NCBI RefSeq assembly: GCF_005406215.1
Contig: NZ_NXMA01000007.1
Span: 27,914 to 91,913 of the forward strand
Direction: 5' to 3'
Length of the DNA: 64,000 bases
Source of the DNA: Campylobacter aviculae
Lineage (GTDB): Bacteria > Campylobacterota > Campylobacteria > Campylobacterales > Campylobacteraceae
Part shown: in pieces, positions 45,828 through 54,688 of the stretch
Layout of the letters: each line of letters starts with the position of its first letter
Position numbering within the stretch: position 1 is the first letter of the stretch
Position numbers and translations under genes: made by a program
Notes under the pieces: generated by a model
Databases searched by the model: none
Told to the model about the DNA's origin: nothing
What the model saw: only the letters and a program-made list of their open reading frames with translations

Positions 45828-45950
45828 TAAATCGTGAAAATTAAAGATTTGCTATTTATCTTGTTATTTAATAAATAATTATAGTAGCTGTAATTTGCTA
45901 ATATATGACATAATAAAAGTAAAACTACATTATTAAGTTTAAGGTTTATA

Positions 45951-46012
45951 GAAAAATAAAATTTCCACTTTTATGGAAGTTTTATTTTTCCAAATGGAAA
46001 TTTTATTTTTCC
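45951..46012. repeat. Compound inverted repeat with two right arms
   Basis: GAAAAATAAAATTTCCA at 45951-45967 is the perfect inverted complement of TGGAAATTTTATTTTTC at 45995-46011, a 17-bp arm. Between them lies TGGAAGTTTTATTTTTCC at 45974-45991, an alternative right arm with one mismatch. Two mutually exclusive hairpins are possible. It could be a terminator for the ORF at 45477 or a remnant of element ends. Confidence 0.6.
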
Positions 46013-46287
46013 GCCGACAAATGTAAAAGTTTCCGAACACTTCAATAAAAGATGATTTAAATGGATATTAGTATGAGTGGAGTTTATGGAGGATTATGTT
46101 CTAAAAAATTAAAATAAATTTAAAGCAAATAGTTAAAATATTGAGTATTGGATAATCAACGGAGATTAACTAAATACCGATTTTGATATTTTTAAAATGA
46201 AGTATTGGAAAATAAACTTCATCTATAAAAACTTCAAAATAGAAATTCTTTTTTTGCTTTAATACCATAAATTAATTTTCTAAATTT
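46013..46287. other. Apparently decayed sequence before the flagellar glycan locus
   Basis: The stretch has short ORF fragments only. A 19-codon ORF at 46061-46117 begins MDISMSGVYGG and ends at TAA without a clear ribosome site. Near 46142 and 46201 the phrase AGTATTGGA(T/A)AAT is repeated, and AAACTTCATC/GAAGTATT elements suggest old duplications. I see no conserved domain. Total gene-free length from 45828 to 46287 is 460 nt. Confidence 0.45.
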
Positions 46288-47046
46288 TTAGCCCTCTCCC
46301 CCCCCGGTTATCATTACATCTTGACCTGTCATCCATGAAGAATCTTCACTAAGTAAAAAACAAGCCATAGGAGTAATGTTTTCAACTTTTCCTATTCCTA
46401 AAGGATAGGTTTCATTAGCCATTTGTATATAATTTTGCATAAAGTCATTATTTTTAATTAGAGGTGTTTCGACTAATGCTGGTGAAATAGAGTTAATGCG
46501 AAATTTTGGAGCGATTTCAAGAGCAATACATTTGATAGAAGCTACAATTGCTGCTTTGCTTGCAGAATAAAGACAGAGTCCTCTTTGTGGTACTGTAGCC
46601 GCACTTGAAGCTATCCATACAAAACTAGAACCTTCTTTAGAATGAGCCCTTCGATCAACCATACCCTTTAAAACTTGTAAATTTCCAAAATAATTGATAT
46701 CAAAAATTTTTTTAGCTTTTTGGATATAAGCTATACTTCTAATGCTAGTATTTTCTGAAATTCCTGCACTAAAAACTGCTCCATCAAATCCACCAAATTC
46801 TTTGCAAAGTTCTAAAGTCCAAGAATCCAATTTTTCATAATCAGATAAGTCTTTGCTTATGCAGATAAAATTTTCTGGATTTTTGGCTTGATTTTTTTGA
46901 TATTTAAGTTTTTGATCATCTCTTGCAATCGCTACAACTTTAGCACCAAGTTCGTTTAAAGTCAAAGCAATGTGGGCACCTATACCACTACTTGCACCTG
47001 TGATTAAAAAATTTTTATCTTTAAAGGTGTTTTCTTTAAAAATCAT
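46288..47046 (-). CDS. Short-chain dehydrogenase/reductase (FabG-like) of the flagellar locus
   Basis: This 252-residue classical SDR has the nucleotide loop GASSGIGAHIA near residue 18, the catalytic Ser in WIASSAATVP, Tyr-x3-Lys in YSASKAA, and the late RINSISPALVETPLI. It ends in ...MITGGGEG, where the glycines are encoded by a G8 tract (46298-46305). One base more or less replaces the last residues, G9 giving ...GGRGLKI and G7 giving ...GGERAKNLEN. It is last in the KAS III-ACP-SDR unit. With those neighbours it may reduce a 3-oxoacyl-ACP-like intermediate used to decorate flagellar sugars. Confidence 0.85.
   Translation of the reverse strand: MIFKENTFKDKNFLITGASSGIGAHIALTLNELGAKVVAIARDDQKLKYQKNQAKNPENFICISKDLSDYEKLDSWTLELCKEFGGFDGAVFSAGISENTSIRSIAYIQKAKKIFDINYFGNLQVLKGMVDRRAHSKEGSSFVWIASSAATVPQRGLCLYSASKAAIVASIKCIALEIAPKFRINSISPALVETPLIKNNDFMQNYIQMANETYPLGIGKVENITPMACFLLSEDSSWMTGQDVMITGGGEG
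46298..46305. repeat. C8 tract (G8 on the coding strand) at the SDR C-terminus
   Basis: Eight C on the + strand. Unlike a classical contingency tract in mid-gene, slippage here changes only the last few residues, so the outcome would be modulation rather than on/off, unless the tail matters for the oligomer. Confidence 0.7.
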
Positions 47047-47049
47047 AAG

Positions 47050-47280
47050 TTAATCTTTTATGTGATCTTTAGCCAAAGCTATAAGATCAGATACATTTTG
47101 ACAATTTCTTAAAACGTGTCCTTCAATTTCTAAATTAAAATGCTCGCTAAAAAGCGCACTGACTGACAATAACGCCAAGCTATCATATTCTTCAATTTCG
47201 TTTAAATCTTGATCTTCTCTGAGTGTATAGTCTAATTGTATAGCATTAGATAATTCTTCTAAAAATTCTTTTTTTGTCAT
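47050..47280 (-). CDS. Specialised acyl carrier protein
   Basis: This 76-residue ACP starts at the ATG at 47280, preceded by AAAAGGAGAAAA; an upstream frame extension overlapping the KAS III gene is not part of it. The phosphopantetheine serine is in EYDSLALLSV (about Ser36). It differs from housekeeping ACP, whose motif is DSLD, and so is dedicated to this locus. It overlaps the KAS III stop (ATGA) and precedes the SDR by 3 nt. C. jejuni has similar extra ACPs within its flagellar modification locus. Confidence 0.9.
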   Translation of the reverse strand: MTKKEFLEELSNAIQLDYTLREDQDLNEIEEYDSLALLSVSALFSEHFNLEIEGHVLRNCQNVSDLIALAKDHIKD

Positions 47281-48353
47281 TTTTTCTCCTTTTGATAAAT
47301 TTGAACTTTTTTGCATATAAAATCTGTATCTAAAGTCATAAGAGCATTTGCCCAACTAAGTCCTGCTCCAAAAGCACCTAAGACAATTTTTAAATTCTTT
47401 TGTAATGGAAATTCATAAGAATTGACACTATCACACAAGGTAGCAGGAATAGAGGCTGCTCCTAGATTTGCGTATTTATCTATGCTTAAGGGAACTTTAT
47501 CACAGTTGATTTTTAGCCGATTGGTAATTATTTCTAAAATTCCTTTATTAGCCTGGTGAAAGAAAACAAAATCCAATTTATCTTGATCATAATTTGCATA
47601 TTGTAAAAGTTGTGAAAAGACTAATGGTTCTTTTCTTGTAGCAAAATTAAAAATTTCAAGTCCATTCATATATACTTGTTTTTCTTTTATATTTTTATTT
47701 AAAATTTCAGGTTCTTTCATAGTTTTTAAATTTGTATCTCTAAAAGCTCCAAAAGGCATAAAAAGATATTTTAAACCTTTACCATCTGAGCCCAAATCAA
47801 AATAGGATTTGTGTTCTTTTTGGGAGTGTTCGATTAAGGTTATACTTATGCCATCGCCTCCGAGGTTCGGTGTATTTAAAGGATTATGAAATTTACTCCA
47901 AGTATCTCCACAAATAAATAAAATTCTTTTACAAGATCCATTTTCTATCATAGAATAAGCCGTATAAAGTCCATAAACATAACCCGAACAAGATTGATTG
48001 ATATCAAAAGCTAATGTTTTTTCACTTAAACCTAATTTTCCATGCAAATAACAAGCTGTAGGAGGCATAAAAAAATCTGGAGTTTGAGTGCAAACTATAA
48101 TTGCATCTAGTGAGTTTTTATCGATACTAAATTCATTAAAAAGTATTTTAGCTCCATATTCTCCTAAATCACTAGCAGTCGTTTCTTGATCTGCTTCATA
48201 TCTGTATTGTAAGCCAACATTTTTTTTAATTTGAGATAGTTTTTTAATATCGCCTTTATATCTTGTATCGAGTTCATCATCTATATTGATGAGATTTTGA
48301 GGAACTATAGTAAGAACGTGGCTTAATCTTACATAGTTAAAGGAGGCTTGCAT
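47277..48353 (-). CDS. 3-oxoacyl-ACP synthase III-like enzyme
   Basis: This 358-residue thiolase-fold enzyme resembles FabH. The condensing cysteine is in DINQSCSGYVYGLY (near residue 117), the histidine in VFFHQANKGILE and the asparagine in YANLGAASIPATL, so the Cys-His-Asn triad is complete. At 358 residues it is longer than housekeeping FabH (about 320). It follows directly on an AAC(3)-like gene and is coupled to the ACP. A role in making an acyl group for flagellar glycan modification is inferred from the locus. Confidence 0.88.
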   Translation of the reverse strand: MQASFNYVRLSHVLTIVPQNLINIDDELDTRYKGDIKKLSQIKKNVGLQYRYEADQETTASDLGEYGAKILFNEFSIDKNSLDAIIVCTQTPDFFMPPTACYLHGKLGLSEKTLAFDINQSCSGYVYGLYTAYSMIENGSCKRILFICGDTWSKFHNPLNTPNLGGDGISITLIEHSQKEHKSYFDLGSDGKGLKYLFMPFGAFRDTNLKTMKEPEILNKNIKEKQVYMNGLEIFNFATRKEPLVFSQLLQYANYDQDKLDFVFFHQANKGILEIITNRLKINCDKVPLSIDKYANLGAASIPATLCDSVNSYEFPLQKNLKIVLGAFGAGLSWANALMTLDTDFICKKVQIYQKEKK

Positions 48354-49148
48354 TTAAATTTCCTTTGGAAAAAGTAAATAATTTTCATTTTTTATCAATT
48401 TATCAAAAATAAAAGTATAAAATTTTTCTATTTTAAAAGAAACAATTTGGGCGCCACCAAAATTAAGTTTATTGGTAAGTTTTTGAGAGTCTAGTATATT
48501 AAAAACTTTTTCTTGATCGATAATGTTGTATTTTTTTGTTAAATCTCTGCAAAAAAATCGAATTTCTTTATCAATTTGGATGCCATCTTCATCTATAATA
48601 TTTCCTTTAAAAGTTTTATGATAACGATAAGTTATTTTCGCTTTTTCTTCTATATAATGAAAATAAGTAAAACCCAAATGTTCACCTCCAAAAAGAATGG
48701 CTTTAGCATTATTTTTGGTAAGTTCATCATAAACGCTATTTTTACCAAAACAACTAGTTGTTTCTTTTAGAAATAATTCTTCTTTGTCACCCTTAACAGC
48801 AAAAGAAAAAATAGGATCGTTCGTTCTTTTAACCCCTTGTTGCAATCTGAAAAATTCGTTAAGTGCCCCTACTGTGCATTTTGAATTTAACTTATCATAA
48901 ACCTCATTATTGCAAAAACTATAGGTAAAAGTAGGCATAACTAAAGTTCCATCTTTGCCTATAACTTCAAAGAAGCATTCAATCAAGGCTTTTAAAAGTT
49001 CTTTTATGGGTAAAAGCGGTATTCCAAAATTATAGATTTCACTATGGATATAAATTATGTCTCCATTTTTAATTCCCAATTTTTCTAAAGTTTCTATGAG
49101 ATCTTTTTGATTATAGGTTTGATTTTTATAACGAAATAATTCTTTCAA
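48354..49148 (-). CDS. AAC(3)-family N-acetyltransferase-like protein (intact copy)
   Basis: This 264-residue protein belongs to the aminoglycoside 3-N-acetyltransferase fold family. Landmarks are GIKNGDIIYIHSEIYNFG at the start, GTLVMPTFTYSF near residue 90, RTNDPIFSFAVKG, and FGGEHLGFTYFHYIEE with the catalytic-type His and Glu. In a flagellar sugar locus the substrate is more likely an amino-sugar or sugar intermediate than an antibiotic. It is the first gene of the AAC-KAS III-ACP-SDR unit and is divergent from a homologous gene at 49278. Confidence 0.85.
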   Translation of the reverse strand: MKELFRYKNQTYNQKDLIETLEKLGIKNGDIIYIHSEIYNFGIPLLPIKELLKALIECFFEVIGKDGTLVMPTFTYSFCNNEVYDKLNSKCTVGALNEFFRLQQGVKRTNDPIFSFAVKGDKEELFLKETTSCFGKNSVYDELTKNNAKAILFGGEHLGFTYFHYIEEKAKITYRYHKTFKGNIIDEDGIQIDKEIRFFCRDLTKKYNIIDQEKVFNILDSQKLTNKLNFGGAQIVSFKIEKFYTFIFDKLIKNENYLLFPKEI

Positions 49149-49277
49149 TTGATTATACTTTCAATCTAATTTTTTATAGCATCATATCATACATTTCTTT
49201 AAATAAACTTTTAATAAAATTTTGTTATTCTAGTAATTGTTTATATTAAAGTTTTTGATAATTATAAGGTTGGTTCT

Positions 49278-50053
49278 ATGTTAGATCAATTTATTGAAAA
49301 ATTAGATATAGCTAAAGGAGATTGTATTATATTGACAGGTAATTTTATACATTTACTTCAAAGATTGAAAGGTAATGCTAGGAAAAATTTAAATTTATTG
49401 CTTGATATTTTTTCTCAAAAATATTTAGTTATGGCTGATAGCAAGAGAGATGGGGGGGGGGTATTACTTTAGCAATACAAACCTTTAATTGGGATTTTTG
49501 TAAATCTTTGCCTTATGATATTTTGCATTCAAAGTCTCAAACGGGTGCTTTAGGTAATATTGCTTTAAAAAGAAGTGAATTTAAACGCACGAAGCATCCT
49601 ATTTATTCTTTTGCGGTTGCTGGAAAATTTCAAGATGAATTGATCGCACTCGAAAATAAAGGAGCTTTTGATTCTAATTCTCTTTTTGATTTCATGTATA
49701 AGAAAAATGCTAAAATGATTATAATTGATTTGCCTTTGCAAGATTCTTTTACTTTTGTTCATTATGTTGAGCAGTGTTTTAATGTAGATTATAGACATAA
49801 TAAAAGTTTTAAATCTTATTATACGGACGAGCAGGGTAATAAAAATTTAAAAACTTATGATATGTTTGTTCGCAACGATGGAGTTTTAACAGATATCAAT
49901 GCCTTAGAAAGCATTTTTTTAGAAACACAAGTGATGGGGCTTGATTTTTTCGATGATATACGCATTAAAAAGATTGATCTAAAAAAAGCTTTTGAAATTA
50001 TTGCTAAGGATATTAAAGAAAATAAAGGAAGAAATTTATACAGAAAGCTTTAA
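49278..50053 (+). pseudogene. Second AAC(3)-family gene, phase-OFF at a G10 tract
   Basis: Frame 1 starts at 49278 (MLDQFIEKLDIAKGDCIIL) and is stopped by TAG at 49472 just after the G10 tract. From the tract onward another frame reads ITLAIQTFNWDFCKSLPYDI and continues to 50053 with TGALGN, RTKHPIYSFAVAG and FVHYVEQCFNVDYRH. This aligns with the intact copy at 48354-49148. G11 or G8 would restore a protein of 258 residues; G10 and G9 do not. The C. jejuni counterpart (Cj1296/Cj1297) is split the same way. Its 3' end overlaps the convergent DUF4910-type gene by 18 nt. Confidence 0.87.
49452..49461. repeat. Homopolymeric G10 contingency tract
   Basis: Ten consecutive G within the second AAC(3)-like gene at about codon 58. 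The longest tract I found in this window. Confidence 0.88.
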
Positions 50054-51382
50054 AAGTTTAAAATCTAATATTTTTTCCAAAAGATCTTTAAATTCGTAAG
50101 CTTGCATATTTAAAATTTCAGCGATATCGATGATATCGTTTTTACCATCGCAATAAGCTAGAAAATTACAAGCTAAAGGGATATCATTGGCCGTGCTTAA
50201 AGTATGATAAAGCCCTCGTTTTCCAAGGTTGGGTTCGCAAAAAATTGTATTTTCATAAATTTCATTGATTTCTAAATTTAAAATGATTTCTTGCATGGCT
50301 TTAAGTCCACCCGCTAAACCTCTGGGGCTAATGAAATTTAAATCATCTTTGGAAGTGTGATATTCTTTATATTCTAGATATTTTGAACGACACGCTCCTA
50401 TAACACCTAAATTGACAAGTGGAGCGTTGTATTGCCTCTCATCAGATCCGCGATCTAAGAAGTTAAATTCTTTGAAATTTTCTTTATTTCTTAGAGTATG
50501 TAAAGCAACTTTATCTGAAAGGGTATTTTGGCAAGGAGAGTGTATGAGTGAGTAAGCATTATCATCGCCTAAGCAAGAGAGCACAAAACCTGCCTTAGTG
50601 TATTTTTGCAAATGTTTTAAATGTTTATGGATATAAACGATAGAGCCTATGGTTTCAGGGATGATGACAAAACGATAATTGTATTTTCTCTTTGTTAAAT
50701 TTAAAAGCCATTTGGCAAGATAGATAGTTACTATTGGACCGCTTAATTCATTATTTGCCATGGATGGATGGCAAAGATAAGTAGAGATTAAAATTTCTTC
50801 TTTAGAGTCTTGAGTGCTAGGGATGATAAAATCTGCGTAATTTAAAACGCCATTTTCATCGTGCTTAGCATCAATAAAAACGCGGTATTTTCCTTGCTTT
50901 AGCTTTTTTCTTTCATTGTGAGTGATACAAAATCCCCAACGCCTTTTATAATAACTCGTTACATAAGGAATAGCATCGGGTTTTTCTTCAAGCGAGTAAA
51001 GATGATTTTGCAATTCATCAAGTTCTATTTCTCTATCGATACCTTCACTGTAGTTTAAAACGTGTAAATTGTGTTTTTTAAAATCACAAATTTTTTCTCC
51101 ATTAGGAGTGATGATAAAAGCATCGTTTATATGCCATTCAGGTGGAACTATCCAGTCAAAAACTTGCGTTCCGCTTTTAATGGAGTGAATTTGTAAAATA
51201 CCTCCCAGAGTGTTATTTAAAATTGATAAGCTGTCTCTAAAGCCTTGTCCTGTTATGCTTCTGCAGATTGGGAAAAGCTCTTTAGCGAGTTCATACATCG
51301 CTTTGCCAGTATTTTCAAAATCAGTACTTCTAAAATCAAGGCTATCCACAATATCCCTTTTTGGTTTTTTCAAGTATATCAA
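50036..51382 (-). CDS. DUF4910 aminopeptidase-like protein of the flagellar locus
   Basis: This is a peptidase-fold protein of up to 448 residues, the Cj1295 type. Zn-peptidase-like features are STYLCHPSMANNELSGP near residue 205 with His and Glu, FVIIPETIGS near residue 247, and the later FLDRGSDERQYNAP, EYHTSKDDL and a C-terminal winged-helix-like part. The longest frame begins with TTG at 51382. A GTG at 51349 has a better AGGG site 5 nt upstream, giving 437 residues and an 8-nt overlap with pseC; I favour that start. In C. jejuni the homologue is required for a di-O-methylglyceroyl-type flagellar modification, as I recall. Confidence 0.8.
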   Translation of the reverse strand: MIYLKKPKRDIVDSLDFRSTDFENTGKAMYELAKELFPICRSITGQGFRDSLSILNNTLGGILQIHSIKSGTQVFDWIVPPEWHINDAFIITPNGEKICDFKKHNLHVLNYSEGIDREIELDELQNHLYSLEEKPDAIPYVTSYYKRRWGFCITHNERKKLKQGKYRVFIDAKHDENGVLNYADFIIPSTQDSKEEILISTYLCHPSMANNELSGPIVTIYLAKWLLNLTKRKYNYRFVIIPETIGSIVYIHKHLKHLQKYTKAGFVLSCLGDDNAYSLIHSPCQNTLSDKVALHTLRNKENFKEFNFLDRGSDERQYNAPLVNLGVIGACRSKYLEYKEYHTSKDDLNFISPRGLAGGLKAMQEIILNLEINEIYENTIFCEPNLGKRGLYHTLSTANDIPLACNFLAYCDGKNDIIDIAEILNMQAYEFKDLLEKILDFKLLKLSV

Positions 51383-52471
51383 ATAAAGTATCTTTTACGA
51401 ATTTAGCATCTTGGAGATTCATTTCTTGATGGCAAGGAATGCTAAGTTCCGCTTTGTAAAAATTATCCGCATTTTCAAGTCTTATTTGCCCTAAAAGTTT
51501 TTGATAAAAACTAAATTCATAAGTAGGCTTGTAATGCACCTGCACACCAATACCTTTATCTAGCAAAGCTTTAAAAATATCTTCTTTTTGACAATAAAAT
51601 TCAGGAAAAAGCAAAATAGGATACAAATGTCTTGAACTTTTTTTATAATCTTTGATTTTAATAGTAGAAAAATAAGGATTTCTTTCAAATTCTTTATCAT
51701 AAAATCGAGCGATTTCTTCTCGTTTTTCTAAATTATGATCTAATTTTTTAAGTTGATTGATCCCTAAAGCACAAGCGACATCGCTTAAGCGGTAATTATA
51801 GCCAAGTTCGATCATATCGCTATCCCAAAGTCTTTTTTTGACTATACCGTGGCTTCTTAAAAGTCTGATTTTTTTCATAAGCTCTTCATTATTGCTTACA
51901 ACAACACCACCTTCAAAAGTAGTGATGGGTTTTACCGGATGAAAAGAAAAAATGCTTAGATCTGCTTTTTTGCCGACTTTTTCATCTTTATAATAAGCTC
52001 CTAAGGCGTGGCTTGCATCATCGATTAAAGGGATATTATAATTTTTGCAAAGTTTATCAATTTCATCCATTTCTACGCTATTGCCCGCATAATCAACAAC
52101 GCAAATTGCCCCTATATCATCGCTTTTTGTTTTTAATCTTTGTTCTAATTTTTTTTCATCGATATTGCCATCGCTTTTAATATCGATAAATTCAACCTTT
52201 GCTCCAGCCATCAAGGCTGCATTGGCTGTTGCTGCAAAAGTAAGAGGTGTGGTAAGAACGGTTTTGTTTTTTACATTTAAAGCACTATAAGCTAGATGCA
52301 AAGCTGAGGTGGCAGAATTTAAAACACAAGCATATTTTACACCCACATACTCACATAAAGCTTGTTCAAATTCTTCAACCTTTTTTCCACCGGTTAAAAT
52401 TTCTCCCTTTAAGGCATCAATAACCGCTTCAATATCGCTTTGATCGATATTTTGATGAGAATAAGTAAGCA

Positions 52472-52472
<1 letters not shown>
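51342..52472 (-). CDS. pseC: UDP-4-amino-4,6-dideoxy-AltNAc transaminase PseC
   Basis: PseC performs the second step of pseudaminic acid synthesis, transferring an amino group from glutamate. The 376-residue DegT/DnrJ/EryC1/StrS-family enzyme has NSATSALHLAY near residue 58, DDASHALGA with the PLP aspartate, and the cofactor lysine in FSFHPVKPITTFEGG near residue 180. It starts at the last base of the pseB stop region, so the pair is coupled, and it overlaps the next gene. Pseudaminic acid on flagellin is needed for filament assembly. Confidence 0.95.
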
Positions 52473-53476
<1,004 letters not shown>

Positions 53477-53541
53477 TTATCTTCCTTTATAAATATCGTT
53501 TCTTAATAAAAAATTTCAAGCAACAAACGTTCCATAAAAAT

Positions 53542-54102
53542 TTATTTTAAGATTCTAGGTAAAGTTATACCTGTTTGGGCTTGATATTTACCTTTTTTAT
53601 CGCGATAAGTGGTATCACACACTTCATCACCTTGTAAAAATAAAACTTGAGCTATGCCTTCATTGGCATAAATTTTTGCAGGTAAAGGAGTGGTATTTGA
53701 AATTTCTATAGTAATATGCCCTTCAAATCCAGGTTCAAACGGGGTAACATTGACTATAATTCCGCATCTTGCATAAGTACTTTTTCCAAGACAAATGGCT
53801 AAAACATCATCAGGCATTTTAAAATACTCAATTGTTCTAGCAAGTGCGAAAGAATTAGCAGGAACGATACATTCATCACCTACGAAATCAACCACATTTT
53901 CTTCTAAAAAATTTTTAGGATCTACTACAGTGGAATTTACATTGGTAAAAATTTTAAACTCACGTCCCACGCGTATATCATAACCATAGCTTGAAAGTCC
54001 GTAACTTACAACCCCTTTGCCTATATTTGCTTCGCAAAATGGTTCGATCATTTTACGCTCAAGTGCCATTTTTCTGATCCAATTATCTGCTTTTAAACCC
54101 AT
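53542..54102 (-). CDS. dcd: dCTP deaminase
   Basis: Dcd converts dCTP to dUTP for dTMP synthesis. This 186-residue protein has [10 protein letters not shown] near the N-terminus, the catalytic region [52 protein letters not shown] with the catalytic Glu, and a C-terminal [11 protein letters not shown]. It is divergent from accB with both promoters in the 135-nt gap. Confidence 0.96.
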   Translation of the reverse strand: MGLKADNWIRKMALERKMIEPFCEANIGKGVVSYGLSSYGYDIRVGREFKIFTNVNSTVVDPKNFLEENVVDFVGDECIVPANSFALARTIEYFKMPDDVLAICLGKSTYARCGIIVNVTPFEPGFEGHITIEISNTTPLPAKIYANEGIAQVLFLQGDEVCDTTYRDKKGKYQAQTGITLPRILK

Positions 54103-54237
54103 ATTTAACCTTGATAAATCTTTTGTGAGATTATAGCTTATTTTTTTATATTTTTGGGAATTTTTTATTTTTTTAAAGTTAAATTTTAAGTTTTTTAATA
54201 TAATACTAGATTAAGTTCTTAAAATCAGGAGAAGTTT

Positions 54238-54687
54238 ATGACTAAAGAAGAGATTAAAGAATTAGTGAATTTGTTTGCAGAAGCTAATATCAGTAAAATT
54301 AAAATTAAAGAACAAGATGGTTTTGAAATTGAACTTGAAAGAGATATGAGTTGCGATACTTTAATACCTGCATCTCCAGCAACACCAGTTCCACAACCTA
54401 TTAACGTTAATGTTGTAAATGAAACACCTTCTAATACAAAATCAAATAATCCAAGTATCAATAGTCCTATGGTAGGGACATTTTATCAAGCTCCAAGCCC
54501 AGGTGCTGCTCCATTTGTAAAAGTGGGTAGCACTGTAAAAAAAGGTGATGCAATTGCCATTATTGAAGCTATGAAAATTATGAATGAAATTGAAGCGGAA
54601 TTTGATTGTCGTATTGTAGAAATTTTAGTTGCCGATGGACAGCCTGTAGAATACGGAATGCCTTTATTTGCAGTGGAGAAATTATAA
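54238..54687 (+). CDS. accB: Biotin carboxyl carrier protein of acetyl-CoA carboxylase
   Basis: AccB carries the carboxybiotin between AccC and the transferase AccAD in fatty acid synthesis. It is 149 residues with an N-terminal dimerisation helix, a Pro/Asn-rich linker over about residues 43-78 and a C-terminal biotinyl domain. The biotin lysine is in IEAMKIMNE, where Ile replaces the second Met of the usual AMKM, as in many members. accC follows 1 nt after the stop. Confidence 0.96.
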   Translation: MTKEEIKELVNLFAEANISKIKIKEQDGFEIELERDMSCDTLIPASPATPVPQPINVNVVNETPSNTKSNNPSINSPMVGTFYQAPSPGAAPFVKVGSTVKKGDAIAIIEAMKIMNEIEAEFDCRIVEILVADGQPVEYGMPLFAVEKL

Positions 54688-54688
54688 A

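Noticed and set aside
46061..46117. 19-codon ORF as a gene
   Set aside because: No clear ribosome site, no membrane or signal character and no neighbours to support it; noted only as part of the decayed stretch.
44861..46287. Integrated phage with attL/attR at ssrA
   Set aside because: No integrase, no phage structural gene and no second copy of the ssrA 3' end were seen in the window; only a relic or rearrangement can be argued.
47050..47355. 101-residue version of the ACP starting at 47355
   Set aside because: The extra 25 residues overlap the KAS III gene in another frame; the ATG at 47280 has a strong AAGGAG site and gives a standard-length ACP.
48354..50053. Aminoglycoside resistance genes
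   Set aside because: The proteins share the AAC(3) fold motifs but lie in a flagellar sugar locus present in Campylobacter generally; nothing supports antibiotic modification.
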